From NCBI RefSeq assembly GCF_014171595.1, contig NZ_CP050451.1:3658001-3722000 (forward strand): 64,000 nucleotides of DNA, written 5' to 3'. The position numbers and the translations under genes were made by a program. The stretch comes from Massilia sp. Se16.2.3 (GTDB lineage Bacteria > Pseudomonadota > Gammaproteobacteria > Burkholderiales > Burkholderiaceae_D). The notes under the pieces were generated by a model that ran no database searches, had not been told where the DNA came from, and saw only the letters and a list, made by a program, of their open reading frames with translations. Positions 1 through 9,645 of the stretch are shown one piece after another. Numbering within the stretch: the stretch's first letter is position 1; each line of letters starts with the position of its first letter.

Positions 1-339
1 GCCGTGTCGGTATCGGATTCCGCACGCCAGCTGCAGGCGCGCACGGTCGGCCTGCTGTTCGGGCAGAACACCCTGGCCGTGCCCGACATGCAGACCAAGC
101 ACGCCTTCCAGCGTGCCGGCCTCGGTTTCGGCTTCCTGCCCCAACCCCGGGTGCACGAGGACCTTGCCGCGGGGCGCCTGGTCGCCAAGGCGGTGGAGGA
201 ACCCAAGCCCGACGAAACCCTGTACCTTGCCTGGCGCACCGGCGAGGAAGGCGCGGCACTGGACTGGTGGAAGAAGCGTTTGCAGGACGGCGCCGTCGTG
301 CGCCGGATGCTGCTGCCCGCAGGGTGCGGGCAGGTGTAA
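1..339 (+). CDS. LysR-family regulator, C-terminal fragment
   Basis: The frame is open from the left edge of the window, so the N-terminal helix-turn-helix lies outside. The visible 112 residues have the pattern of the end of a LysR effector-binding domain: a hydrophobic stretch with GLGFGFLPQPRVHEDLAAGRL, followed by a closing helix with DWWKKRLQD. The gene converges on a pirin gene. Pairing of a LysR regulator with a pirin-family quercetinase-like gene is common in proteobacteria, but the two are tail to tail here, so control of the pirin is only a guess. Confidence 0.75.
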   Translation, partial: AVSVSDSARQLQARTVGLLFGQNTLAVPDMQTKHAFQRAGLGFGFLPQPRVHEDLAAGRLVAKAVEEPKPDETLYLAWRTGEEGAALDWWKKRLQDGAVVRRMLLPAGCGQV

Positions 340-358
340 GGATGCTGCGGAGCTAGCT

Positions 359-388
359 GGCCTTGGCGGCGGGGCCGCCGCCAAGGCC
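359..388. terminator. bidirectional hairpin between convergent genes
   Basis: A perfect 12-bp stem (GGCCTTGGCGGC, 359-370, against 377-388) with a 6-base loop lies between the stop of the LysR fragment and the stop of the pirin gene. It has no clear T-tract on either side, so it is a candidate shared terminator rather than a textbook one. Confidence 0.45.
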
Positions 389-398
389 ATGAGCGCAT

Positions 399-1100
399 TT
401 AGTGCGGCAGGTCGAACACCAGCACTTCAGCGTCCGCCGCGCCCGACAGCGTGATCGCCGCTTCCCCGTCGACCCGCACCGCGTCGCCGGCCGCGAGCAG
501 CACGCCGTTCACGCTCAGGCTGCCCCGCGCCACGTGGACGTAGCCGATGCGGCCCGCGGGCAGCGGATGGGACAGGCTGTCGTCGCCATTCAGGATGGCG
601 GCGTAGATCGACGCATCCTGGCGCAGGGTGACGGAACCGTCGCGGCCGCCCGGCGACGCCACCAGGCGCAGCTGGCCCTGTTTCGACGACGGGTCGAAGT
701 GCTTCTCCTCATAGCCCGGCGCGCCGCCGATCTCGTTCGGCTGGATCCAGATCTGCAGGAAATGCACCGGCTCGGTGCGCGACCCGTTGAATTCGCTGTG
801 GACCACGCCCTTGCCGGCACTCATGCGCTGCACGTCGCCGTAGCGCAGCACCGAGCCGTTGCCCATGCTGTCCTTGTGTTCCAGGGCGCCGTCGAGCACA
901 TACGAGATGATTTCCATGTCGCGGTGGCCGTGGGCATCGAAGCCGCGGCCGGCGGCCACCCGGTCTTCGTTGATGACGCGCAGTGGGCCGACGCCCATGT
1001 GGGCCGGATCCTGGTAGTGGCCGAACGAAAAGGTGTGCTTCGAATCGAGCCAACCGAAATTGGCGACGCCACGTTCTTCGCTTTTACGTACTGTCAGCAT
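399..1100 (-). CDS. pirin family protein (YhhW-like quercetinase fold)
   Basis: A 233-residue bicupin. The four metal ligands known from E. coli YhhW fall at the same positions here: His57 and His59 in HGH, His101 and Glu103 in HSE. The length equals that of the family, so a metal-dependent dioxygenase or quercetin 2,3-dioxygenase-like activity is plausible; physiological substrates of the family are mostly unknown. The start at 1100 has an AGGAG ribosome site about 8 bases upstream. It is transcribed towards the LysR fragment. About 190 bp without a convincing gene separate its start from the stop of the flavin-reductase-like gene, which is on the same strand. Confidence 0.9.
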   Translation of the reverse strand: MLTVRKSEERGVANFGWLDSKHTFSFGHYQDPAHMGVGPLRVINEDRVAAGRGFDAHGHRDMEIISYVLDGALEHKDSMGNGSVLRYGDVQRMSAGKGVVHSEFNGSRTEPVHFLQIWIQPNEIGGAPGYEEKHFDPSSKQGQLRLVASPGGRDGSVTLRQDASIYAAILNGDDSLSHPLPAGRIGYVHVARGSLSVNGVLLAAGDAVRVDGEAAITLSGAADAEVLVFDLPH

Positions 1101-1293
1101 GATGCGCTCCTGTTGTTATGGGCCCATTCGAACCATTCGAATGTCGCTGCGGCGGCGATCCTGCTGTCTTTCTCGCCCGCCGCCGAGGCCGCGTTGTGCA
1201 TGAAGGACATTATGCGCGCCCCAAGCCGGGGCAAAAAGCGAGTAGTTTGCCGGCCTATCGTCGAAATTTTCGAACGCGCGTTCCGCCATGCGT

Positions 1294-1875
1294 TCAGCCA
1301 CTGTCGCGGGCACGCATCGCCTCGCCGATCGCATAAAACTGGCCGCCGGCCACGTGATGGATGCTGCGCCAGCCCGGTGCCGCGTGCTCGAACTGCCAGT
1401 GGCCGTCGCGAAAGGCGCGTTCGTCGGCCCAGGCGGCAACGACTTCGCCGATGAAGAGGTCGTAGACCGCCTGGTTGTGCGGCTCGGGAACCAGGCGGCA
1501 TTCCAGCCAGGCCGCGCAGCCGGCGACAAAAGGCAGCGCGTCGCCGGCCAGATGCATCAGCGCGACGCCGCTGGCGCCCAGCTTGCCGGGGTCCCGGGCC
1601 AGCGAGCGGTTGCCGACGTCGTGGGTCAGCTGCAGCTGGTCGACCGTGGGCACCTGGATCACGAAGCGCCCGCTCGCCTCGATAAGCAGGCGGGTGCGGG
1701 TCGCCTTGTCCAGCACCACGGTGAGCTTGGGCGGGGCGAAGTCGAGGGCGCAGGCCCAGGCCGCGGCCATGACATTGTCGACGCCCTCGTGGTGGGCCGA
1801 GACGAGCACGGTCGGGCCATGGGTCAGCAGGCGATAGGCTTTTTCGAGGGGAACACTGAGGATATGTGGAGGCAT
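1294..1875 (-). CDS. flavin reductase family protein (FMN-binding split barrel)
   Basis: A 193-residue protein beginning MPPHILSVPLEKAY. The segment TVLVSAHHEGVDNVMAAAW, followed by an LTVVLDKATRTR strand, is the usual core of the DIM6/NTAB flavin reductase family, which binds FMN. The frame is open upstream to 2022, but I chose the ATG at 1875: the family N-terminus begins there and the upstream 49 residues overlap the ferritin-like gene and are low-complexity. It could reduce free flavin or act as an FMN-binding oxidoreductase; no partner monooxygenase is adjacent. Confidence 0.8.
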   Translation of the reverse strand: MPPHILSVPLEKAYRLLTHGPTVLVSAHHEGVDNVMAAAWACALDFAPPKLTVVLDKATRTRLLIEASGRFVIQVPTVDQLQLTHDVGNRSLARDPGKLGASGVALMHLAGDALPFVAGCAAWLECRLVPEPHNQAVYDLFIGEVVAAWADERAFRDGHWQFEHAAPGWRSIHHVAGGQFYAIGEAMRARDSG

Positions 1876-1981
1876 GGGTTTTTCGAGAAATGCACGTGTG
1901 ACCCACGCATGGTACCGATTATCCCGGCGCGGGCGGGCACGGATGCGGATTGGCCGGGCGAATGGAGCGCTGCGCAGCGCT

Positions 1982-2785
1982 TCACGCCAGGCGTGCCAGT
2001 TCCTCTGCGCTGAAACCGGCACGGCGCCGCGCCTCGATGTTGAAGGGCCCCTTCAGCACCGGCGCCTTGTACTGCACCGTCAAGACCTCGTAGGTGGAGA
2101 CCGGCTCGCGCCCCTGTTCGGCGCACAGGTGCAGGTACCAGCGGTTGCCGATCTCCACATGGCCGACCTCGTCGCGCAGGATGATGTCGAGGATGGCGGC
2201 GGCCACCGCGTCGCCGGCCTGGGCCAGCTTGGCACGCAGCGGTGGGATCGCGTCCAGCCCGCGTGCTTCCAGCGTCCTCGGCACCAGCGCCATGCGCGCC
2301 AGCACGTCGCCGCGGGTCTTCTCGACCATCTCCCACAGGCTGTCGTGGCCCGGAAAGTCGCCATAGGCGTAACCCAGCGCCTTCAGGTGGTCGGACAGCA
2401 GGGAAAAGTGGTAAGCCTCTTCCTTCGCCACGCGCAGCCAGTCGAGGTAATAAGCATTCGGCATGCCGGGAAAGCGCCACAGCGCGTCGAGCGCCAGGTT
2501 GATCGCGTTGAACTCGATGTGCGCGAGCGCATGCACCAGCATGGCGCGGCCCTCGACGCTTGCCATCGAGCGCCGCCCGACCAGGCGCGGCGGTACCAAT
2601 TCAGGCTTGTCCGGACGCCCCGGGATGGCACTGGCCGGCTCCAGCACGGCGCGCGGCGCAAGCGTGACGAGGCCGTCGGCGTAGGCGCCTGCCAGCGCGG
2701 CGACACCGCCTACCTTGATGGCAGGGTCGGTCTGGAGCAGGCAGGCCAGCGCGCCGGCGCGCAACTCGGGCGGATGGGACGGCAT
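1982..2785 (-). CDS. DUF455 ferritin-like domain protein
   Basis: A 267-residue helical protein of the DUF455 (ferritin-like, rhodanese-associated) family. Three carboxylate/histidine motifs typical of a di-iron four-helix bundle are visible: HIEFNAI, KEEAYH and DEVGHVE. The biochemical role of the family is not established; some members relate to tRNA hydroxylases such as MiaE. An in-frame ATG lies 21 bases upstream at 2806, but 2785 is preferred because an AAGGA ribosome site sits about 8 bases before it. The gene is followed on the same strand by the flavin-reductase-like gene, with about 106 bp between them. Confidence 0.85.
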   Translation of the reverse strand: MPSHPPELRAGALACLLQTDPAIKVGGVAALAGAYADGLVTLAPRAVLEPASAIPGRPDKPELVPPRLVGRRSMASVEGRAMLVHALAHIEFNAINLALDALWRFPGMPNAYYLDWLRVAKEEAYHFSLLSDHLKALGYAYGDFPGHDSLWEMVEKTRGDVLARMALVPRTLEARGLDAIPPLRAKLAQAGDAVAAAILDIILRDEVGHVEIGNRWYLHLCAEQGREPVSTYEVLTVQYKAPVLKGPFNIEARRRAGFSAEELARLA

Positions 2786-3057
2786 TGAAGGATTCCTTGC
2801 GAACAAAGGCGACAGTCTAGCAAATTCGACGAACGCCCTGCCGCCGGCCCGCCCTCATTTCCTCCCTGTCCGGCTTCATCCGGAACGAGATTGTTTCGTG
2901 ATGCCGGCGCCAGCCCGCTTGCGATCCAGGGATGCCGCCCTGGACCGCAATGACCCGCATTCCCTTTGATCGCGGCATTGCGGCAGTCCGGACGGGCCAG
3001 GACGCCGCCCTGTGCGGCGCCTGCCTGACGACGTTCGTGCTTCGTGCAGGAATCATC

Positions 3058-3402
3058 ATGCGTCCATACTCTTTCCTGTTTCCCGCTTCCATGTCCGTCC
3101 TGGCCGCGGGCGCCACAGCCCAGAACCTGCCCTGCCCGCAACCCGATACCGGGCCGATGTCCACCGTCCGGGTGAAAGTACGCCCCGCCCCGCGCACATC
3201 GACGCCAGGATCGACAATGAACAGCCGATCCGCCTGTACGCGGTAGCGCCCTGCCAGTTCGCCTCGCGCGACGGCAAGGTGCGGATGGAATTCAAGCGCG
3301 GTCCGGCCGGCGAGGACATGTCGATGAGCTATCTGCCGGACCGCCGCCTGGCCTGGGTCGTGGTGTCGAGCGTGCCGATGGCAAGCCGCTCAATTGTCGA
3401 GC
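3058..3402 (+). pseudogene. small secreted protein, frame broken
   Basis: A start at 3058 gives a convincing signal peptide (MRPYSFLFPASMSVLAAGAT, then AQ). Coding sense then moves to the next frame near 3185 and continues with PAHIDARIDNEQPIRLY and a well-formed stretch containing VRMEFKRGPAGEDMSMSYLP. A second shift near 3380 may lead to a stop overlapping the lhr start. The composite looks like a periplasmic hypothetical protein of roughly 110-150 residues. I do not recognise the family. It is either decayed or damaged by indels in the assembly; the end is uncertain. Confidence 0.4.
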
Positions 3403-3495
3403 CGGGCGCACCTCGTCCGGGAGGCAAGCCTCCCGGGCATCTCCGCTGCGCATTTCCATCTTGCCAATCCGGCGATCGGCCCCATCTGGCGTTGC

Positions 3496-6400
3496 ATGAA
3501 CGATCGCTCCCTGCCAACCAGCCAGCGCCATGCCTTTCACCCGGCCGTGCAGGCCTGGTTCGCTGCCAGTTTCCCGGCCGCCACCGAGGCCCAGCTGCGC
3601 GCCTGGCCGCCGATCCAGGCGGGGCGCGCGACCCTCGTGGCCGCCCCCACCGGCTCGGGCAAGACCCTGACCGCCTTCCTGGCTGCGATCGACGCGCTGG
3701 TCAGGGAAAGCGCGGAGCAGCCGCTGGCGGACGCCACCCGCGTGCTCTATGTCTCGCCCCTGAAAGCGCTGTCGAACGACATCCGCGTCAACCTCCAGGC
3801 GCCGCTCGCGGGCATCGACGAGCAACTGGCGGCGATGGGCCTGCCGCCGCACGGCATCCGCAGCGCCGTGCGCACCGGCGACACCACCACGGCCGAGCGC
3901 AACGCGATGCGCAAGCGCCCGCCGCACATCTTGGTGTCGACCCCCCGAGTCCCTGTACGTGCTGCTCGGCTCCGACAGCGGCCGCGCCATGCTGTCGAAC
4001 GTTCAAACCGTGATCGTCGACGAGATCCACGCGGTCGCCGGCAGCAAGCGCGGCAGCCACCTGTCACTCAGCCTGGCGCGGCTCGATGCCTTGTGCGGCC
4101 GCCCGCCCGTGCGCATTGGCCTGTCGGCGACGCAAAAGCCGCTCGCGCTCGTCGCGTCCTTCCTGGTCGGCGCGGGACAGGACTGCGCGCTGGTCGACGT
4201 CGGCCACGTGCGTGCGCGCGACCTCGGGCTGGAACTGCCGCCGGTGCCCCTCGAGCCGGTGATGCCGAACGAGGTCTGGGAGCGCGTCTACGACCGCATG
4301 ATGGAGCTGGTGGTGCTGCACCGGACCACCCTCATTTTCGTGAACACCCGACGCATGGCCGAGCGCATCGCGCGTCACCCGGTGACCGCCTGGGCGCCGG
4401 GCACGTGGCGGCCCACCACGGCAGCCTGGCCCAGGAGAGCCGCCTGGATGCCGAACAGCGCCTGAAACGCGGTGACCTGCGCGTGCTGGTGGCGACCGCC
4501 TCGCTGGAGCTGGGCATCGACATCGGCGACGTCGACCTGGTCTGCCAGGTGGGCTCGCCGCGCAGCATTTCCGCTTTCCTGCAGCGGGTCGGGCGTTCGG
4601 GCCACTTCGTGGGCGGCATGCCCAAGGGGAGATTGTTCCCGACCTCGCGCGACGACCTGGTCGAATGCGCTGCCCTGCTCGACTGCGTGCGCCGTGGCGA
4701 ACTGGACCTGCTGCGCATTCCGCGCGCACCGCTCGACGTGCTGGCCCAGCAGATCGTGGCCGAAGTAGGCTCGCGCGAGTGGGAAGAGGACGCGCTGTTT
4801 GCGCTGGTGCGGCGCGCCCAGCCCTACGCGGACTTGCCGCGCGAGCGCTTTCGACGCGCTGCTGCGCATGCTGGCCGAGGGTTACAGCACCGGGAACGGC
4901 ATCCGCGGCGCCTACATCCACCGCGACGCCGCCACCCGCTCGCTGCGCCCGCGCCGCGGCGGCAAGCTGGCCGCCGTCACCTCCGGCGGGACGATTCCCG
5001 AGAACGCCGACTACACGGTGCTGCTCGAACCCCAAGGCCTGTCGGTCGGCACCGTCAACGAGGACTTCGCCGTCGAGAGCCTGGCCGGCGACGTCTTCCA
5101 GCTCGGGAACACATCGTATCGCATCATGAAGGTCGAGTCGGGCAAGGTACGGGTCGAGGATGCACATGGCGCGGCGCCGAACATCCCGTTCTGGCATGGC
5201 GAGGCGCCTGGGCGCAGCGACGAACTTTCGCACGGCGTGGCACGCCTGCGCGCCGAGGTCGAGCGCGAACTGGCCTCCTCCAGCGGCGAGGAAGCCCTCG
5301 ACCGCGCGACCGGCTGGCTGACCGAGCACCTTGGCCTGAAGGAGGACGCGGCCGGCCAGATCGTCGACTACCTGGCGCGCGCACGGGCGGCCCTCGGCGC
5401 CCTGCCGACCCTGGACACGCTGGTGATGGAGCGCTTTTTCGACGAGTCAGGCGGCATGCAGCTGGTGATCCACAGCCCTTTCGGCAGCCGCATCAACCGC
5501 GCCTGGGGCCTGGCCCTGCGCAAGCGCTTCTGCCGCAGCTTCAACTTCGAGCTGCAAGCCGCGGCGACGGAGGACGCCATCATCCTGTCGCTCTCGACGG
5601 CCCACAGCTTCCCGTTAGAGGAAGTATGGCGCTACCTGCGCGCCGGCAGCGCCGAGCCGGTGCTGGTGCAGGCGCTGCTGGACGCGCCGCTGTTCAACGT
5701 GCGCTGGCGCTGGAACGCCACGACGGCCCTGGCCCTGCCGCGTTTTGCCGGCGGGCGCAAGGTGGCGCCGCAGCTGCAGCGCATGAAGAGCGACGACCTG
5801 CTGGCGACCATCTTCCCGGACGGCGCCGCCTGCCTGGAAAACATCGCCGGCGACCGCGAACTGCCGAACCACCCGCTGATCGACCAGACCCCGGACGACT
5901 GCCTGCACGAGGCGATGGACAGCGAAGGCTGGCTGGCCCTGCTGCGCCGCATCGAACATGGCGACATCAAGCTCGTCGCGCGCGACCTGCCGGCGCCCTC
6001 GCTGCTGGCGGCCGAAATCCTCAACGCCCGCCCCTACGCTTTCCTCGACGACGCGCCGCTCGAGGAGCGCCGCACCCAGGCCGTGCTGAACCGGCGCTGG
6101 AGCGATCCGGCGTCCAGCGACGACCTGGGCGCGCTCGACGCCGATGCCATCGCCACGGTGGCCGGCGAGGCCTGGCCGCCCGCGCGCCATGCCGACGAAG
6201 TGCAGGAAGCGCTGGTGGCGCTCGGTTGCGTGACCCAGCGGGAAAGCCTGGATCGCCAAGGCTGGCCGGATTGGCTGGACGAGCTGGCGGCGGCCGGGCG
6301 CGCTACGCGCCTGCAAGGCGAGGGCTTGGACGCCTGGGTCGCGCTGGAGCGCCTCGACTGCGCGCAGGCGGCCTGGCCGGGGCGCGCGCCACGCCCGCCC

Positions 6401-7820
6401 TGCGGGTGCCTGCCAGCCACCGCGGCAATGGCGGCGCGCCGTGGACGCGCGACGATGCCCTGGTCGAGGTGCTGCGCGCGCGCCTGTCCGGCTTCGGCCC
6501 GCAGACGATCGCCGCCATCGCCGCGCCGCTGGCCCCGGGCGAAGGCGAGGCCGCGATCGCCCTGGCCCGGCTGGAAAGCGAAGGCTATGTCCTGCGCGGC
6601 CGCTTCACGCCGGGCGCGCAAGACGAACAATGGTGCGAACGCCACCTGCTGGCCCGCATCCACCGCGCCACCATCCGCGGCCTGCGCCGCGAGATCGAAC
6701 CGGTCGAGGTGCGCGACTTCCTGCGCTTCCTGTTCGACTGGCAGCATCTCACCGTGGATACCGGCTGGCGCGGCCGGGACGCGCTGCCGCTGGCCGTCGC
6801 CCAGCTCGAGGGCTTCGAGGCCCCCGCCGGCGCCCGGGAAAGCGAACTGCTGGCGCTGCGCGTGCGCGATTATTTCGGCTACTGGCTGGACGAATTGTGC
6901 CGCTCCGGGAAAATCGTCTGGACCCGCATCGATGCGCCGCGCTCGGCCGCCGGCGGCCCCGTGCGCACGACCCCGATCGTGCTGCTGCCGCGGCGCCAGG
7001 CCGCGCTATGGCATGAAGTGCCCCTGCCCGCCGGTCCGCCCGAGATGTCGCCGCGCGCGCTAAAGGTGCTGGAGGTGCTGCGCCGCCATGGCGCCATGTT
7101 CCTCGACGAACTGCAGTTCGACACGCGCATGATGCCGGTCGAACTGGAGGCGGCGCTGGGCGAACTCGTGGCCACCGGCCTGGTGAACGCCGACAGTTTT
7201 GCCGGCCTGCGCGCGATGCTGGCCCCGGTCGCCAGGCGCGCCAGCATGGACCGCAAGCGCCGGCGCGGCGCCGGCCCGTCGATGGAGGAAGCAGGCCGCT
7301 GGGCGCTGGTACGCCGCGTCGTGCCGGAGGAAGGCGCGGACACGCCGCCCGCCCGGCGCCGCCTCGCCCCGAAACCCCGGAGCACGTCGCCATGACCCTG
7401 CTGCGGCGCTATGGCGTCATGTTCTGGCGCCTGCTGGAACGGGAAGCGGCCTGGCTGCCGTCCTGGCGCGAACTGCTGCCGGTCTACCATCGCACGGAAG
7501 CGCGCGGCGAGATCCGCGGCGGGCGTTTCGTGGCCGGCTTCTCGGGCGAGCAGTTCGCGCTGCCGGAGGCGATTCCCGCCCTGCGCGAAGTACGGCGCCG
7601 GCCGCCGGAGGGCAGCCTGGTCTGCGTGTCCGGGGTCGACCCGCTCAACCTGTGCGGCACCCTGCTGCCCGGCGACAAGGTCCCGGCGCTGGCCGGCAAC
7701 CGCATCCTGTTCCGCGACGGCGTGCCGGTGGCGGCCGTCGTCGCCGGGAAGATCGTGTGGCTGGCCGACCCCGGCGCGGAGCGCGAGCTGCAGCATGCGG
7801 CGCTGGTACGGCGCTATTGA
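3496..7820 (+). CDS. lhr: Lhr-type large DEAD/DEAH helicase (frameshifted in assembly)
   Basis: About 1,440 residues when frames are joined, the usual size of bacterial Lhr-extended helicases, which are 3'-5' DNA/RNA-DNA translocases in repair. Visible motifs: Walker A APTGSGKT, motif Ia [14 protein letters not shown] box, motif III SATQ, motif IV FVNTRR, and the motif V/VI region [18 protein letters not shown] and QRVGRSGH. The Lhr-specific C-terminal part ends [17 protein letters not shown] and [12 protein letters not shown]. Frame changes occur near 3946 (C6 run), 4378, 4852, 6400 and 7370, yet sequence is well conserved on both sides of each, which argues for indel errors rather than decay. 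Start chosen at the ATG of [12 protein letters not shown]. Confidence 0.85.
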
Positions 7821-7871
7821 GGGGCCGCCCTGCCGGGGGCGGCCGCGCAGCGATAGGCGGCAGCATGTGGT

Positions 7872-7909
7872 CTTGTCGTCTGTCATCAGACAAGGGCCCG
7901 GCGTATAAT
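7872..7909 (+). promoter_or_regulatory. promoter with inverted repeat upstream of GntR gene
   Basis: A consensus -10 hexamer TATAAT lies at 7904-7909. Upstream, CTTGTC (7872-7877) and GACAAG (7889-7894) form an inverted repeat, and TGTC-N4-GACA is nested inside. No good -35 is present at 17 bp (only TGTCAT). This is a plausible self-regulated promoter for the regulator starting at 7935. Confidence 0.5.
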
Positions 7910-7934
7910 CCGGTCACCACGATCAATCCGCCCG

Positions 7935-8690
7935 ATGTCCCCCATGACCGCAACGCCGCTCCCGCCCGTTCCCCTGAAACGCCACCGCAACCTGGCCCAG
8001 GGCGTCGTTGCCCACCTGAGCGACAGCATCCGCGCGGGAAGCCTGAAACCGGGCGACAAGCTGCCGACCGAGTCGGAAATCATGCGCCAGCTGGGCGTGA
8101 GCCGCACGGTGGTGCGCGAAGCCATTTCGCACCTGCAGGCCTCCAGCCTGGTTGAAACCCGCCACGGCATCGGCACCTTCGTGCTGGAACCTGCGCCTGC
8201 CCCGATGGGACTGGATCCGGCCACCGTGGTGACGATGCGCGACGTGCTGGCCCTGCTGGAACTGCGCATCAGCCTCGAGACCGAGGCCGCCGGCCTGGCC
8301 GCCAACCGCCGCAGCGAGGAGCAGCTGGCGCAACTGCGCAGCGCGCTCGACAGCTTCCACGAATGCGCGCGCGCCGGGCGCGAGACGGTCGGCCCCGACA
8401 TGCAGTTCCACCTGCTGCTGGCGCAGGCGTCCGGCAACCGCTATTTCCACGACATCCTCGGCCACACGGGCACCAACATCATCCCGCGCGCGCGCCTGAA
8501 TTCGGCGCGCCTGGCCCATGACGACCCGGCGCACTACCCGGAACGCGTGATCCACGAGCACGAGGACATCTACAATGCGATCGCGCGGCGCGACCCGGAC
8601 AGCGCACGCGCCGCCATGCGTACCCACCTGAGCAACAGCCGCGAACGCCTGCGCCGCGCCCAGGAAGACGCCGAAACGCGCGAGAAGTAA
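7935..8690 (+). CDS. GntR/FadR-family transcriptional regulator
   Basis: 251 residues: an N-terminal winged helix (about residues 15-85, with KLPTESEIMRQLGVSRTVVREA) followed by a helical FCD ligand domain. FCD metal-ligand-like positions are visible in MQFHLLLAQASGN and VIHEHEDIYNAI. FadR-subfamily members usually answer to small organic acids, often sugar acids. It differs clearly from the two closely related regulators at 8839 and 33497. An in-frame ATG at 7944 is an alternative start. Its target cannot be told from position: it sits between lhr and another regulator. Confidence 0.88.
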   Translation: MSPMTATPLPPVPLKRHRNLAQGVVAHLSDSIRAGSLKPGDKLPTESEIMRQLGVSRTVVREAISHLQASSLVETRHGIGTFVLEPAPAPMGLDPATVVTMRDVLALLELRISLETEAAGLAANRRSEEQLAQLRSALDSFHECARAGRETVGPDMQFHLLLAQASGNRYFHDILGHTGTNIIPRARLNSARLAHDDPAHYPERVIHEHEDIYNAIARRDPDSARAAMRTHLSNSRERLRRAQEDAETREK

Positions 8691-8742
8691 GGCGGCCATG
8701 AATCCGCAGCGAACGCGCGTGCGGAAAAAGCCCTTAATCCGC

Positions 8743-8771
8743 TTGCAAGCTTAACCGTAGCAAACTAAGAT
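8743..8771 (+). promoter_or_regulatory. sigma70-type promoter of FadR-like regulator A
   Basis: TTGCAA (8743-8748), a 17-bp spacer and TAAGAT (8766-8771) lie about 70 bp before the start at 8839. A 10-bp palindrome GCTTGCAAGC covers the -35 hexamer. No copy of the TGGTCNGACCA operator is visible here. Confidence 0.5.
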
Positions 8772-8838
8772 TCCGCAGATTGGCAGCGGCCCCTGCATCG
8801 CGGCGCCGGCCCATCATTCATCCAGGATTGAAGCACAC

Positions 8839-9537
8839 ATGAAGAAAACCGCCGCGCTGAACGAAGCCAGTGCCAATGAGCCGCGCCTGTACCGGGTAGT
8901 ATCGGGCAAGATCGAGGAATTGATCCGCGCCGAGAACATCCGTCCCGGCGAGCGCCTGCCCTCCGAGCGCGACCTCGCGACCAAGCTGGGCGTGAGCCGC
9001 ACCTCGCTGCGCGAAGCCCTGATCGCGCTGGAACTGGGCGGCACGGTGGAAGTGCGCGGCGGCTCGGGCGTGTATGTCAGCGAGCAGGCGACGCCCGTGG
9101 CGGAAGCCGTCACCGCCGGCCCCGGACCCTTCGAGGTGCTGGCCGCGCGCCGCCTGATCGAAGTCGAGGTCGCGGCGCTGGCGGCCAAGCATGCCAGCGC
9201 TTCCGCCATCGACGCCATCCTGGTAGCGGTCATGGAGATGGAGCAACACCACGAGGAACGCAGCGGCAACGAATCGGCCGACCGCAACTTCCACCTGGCA
9301 ATCGCCCGCGCCACCGGCAACAGCGCGATGGTCGGCGTCATCGAATACCTGTGGAGCCAGCGCGGCTCGCTCTGGCACAAGCTGAAGGAACACTTCCAGA
9401 CCGAGGAATTGCGCCAGCAGACCCTGATCGACCACCGCAACATCTTCGCGGCGATTGCGGCACACGACGTCGCCGGCGCCAAGACCGCGATGCGCGCCCA
9501 CCTCGACCGCGTGACGCGTACCTTCTCGCGCGGGTAA
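8839..9537 (+). CDS. FadR-family regulator A, likely of uronate/pectin genes
   Basis: 232 residues with an N-terminal winged helix (RLPSERDLATKLGVSRTSLREAL) and a C-terminal FCD domain (ADRNFHLAIARATGN; DHRNIFAAIAAHD). It is strikingly similar to the regulator at 33497: both share EPRLYRVV, ALIALELGG, VRGGSGVYV, GPGPFEVLAARRLIE, LKEHFQTE and the identical end RVTRTFSRG. The relatives ExuR, UxuR and FadR bind palindromes of the TGGTCNGACCA kind, which recur at the pectin-gene promoters of this window, so control of those genes is a reasonable inference. The ligand may be galacturonate or a later intermediate. Confidence 0.88.
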   Translation: MKKTAALNEASANEPRLYRVVSGKIEELIRAENIRPGERLPSERDLATKLGVSRTSLREALIALELGGTVEVRGGSGVYVSEQATPVAEAVTAGPGPFEVLAARRLIEVEVAALAAKHASASAIDAILVAVMEMEQHHEERSGNESADRNFHLAIARATGNSAMVGVIEYLWSQRGSLWHKLKEHFQTEELRQQTLIDHRNIFAAIAAHDVAGAKTAMRAHLDRVTRTFSRG

Positions 9538-9645
9538 GGAGCCGCGCCCGCGCCCGCCCTCATTGAAGATCCGCTCAAGGAGGCGACGGCGGCCGTACGT
9601 GGCGCCGCGCCTGTGCGCTTGCACTCCAGCAGCGAGAACCGTGGC

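Noticed and set aside
402..1454. Long plus-strand frame across the pirin gene
   Set aside because: It is the antisense shadow of the pirin gene and has Arg/Ala/His-rich, low-complexity sense typical of GC-rich shadows.
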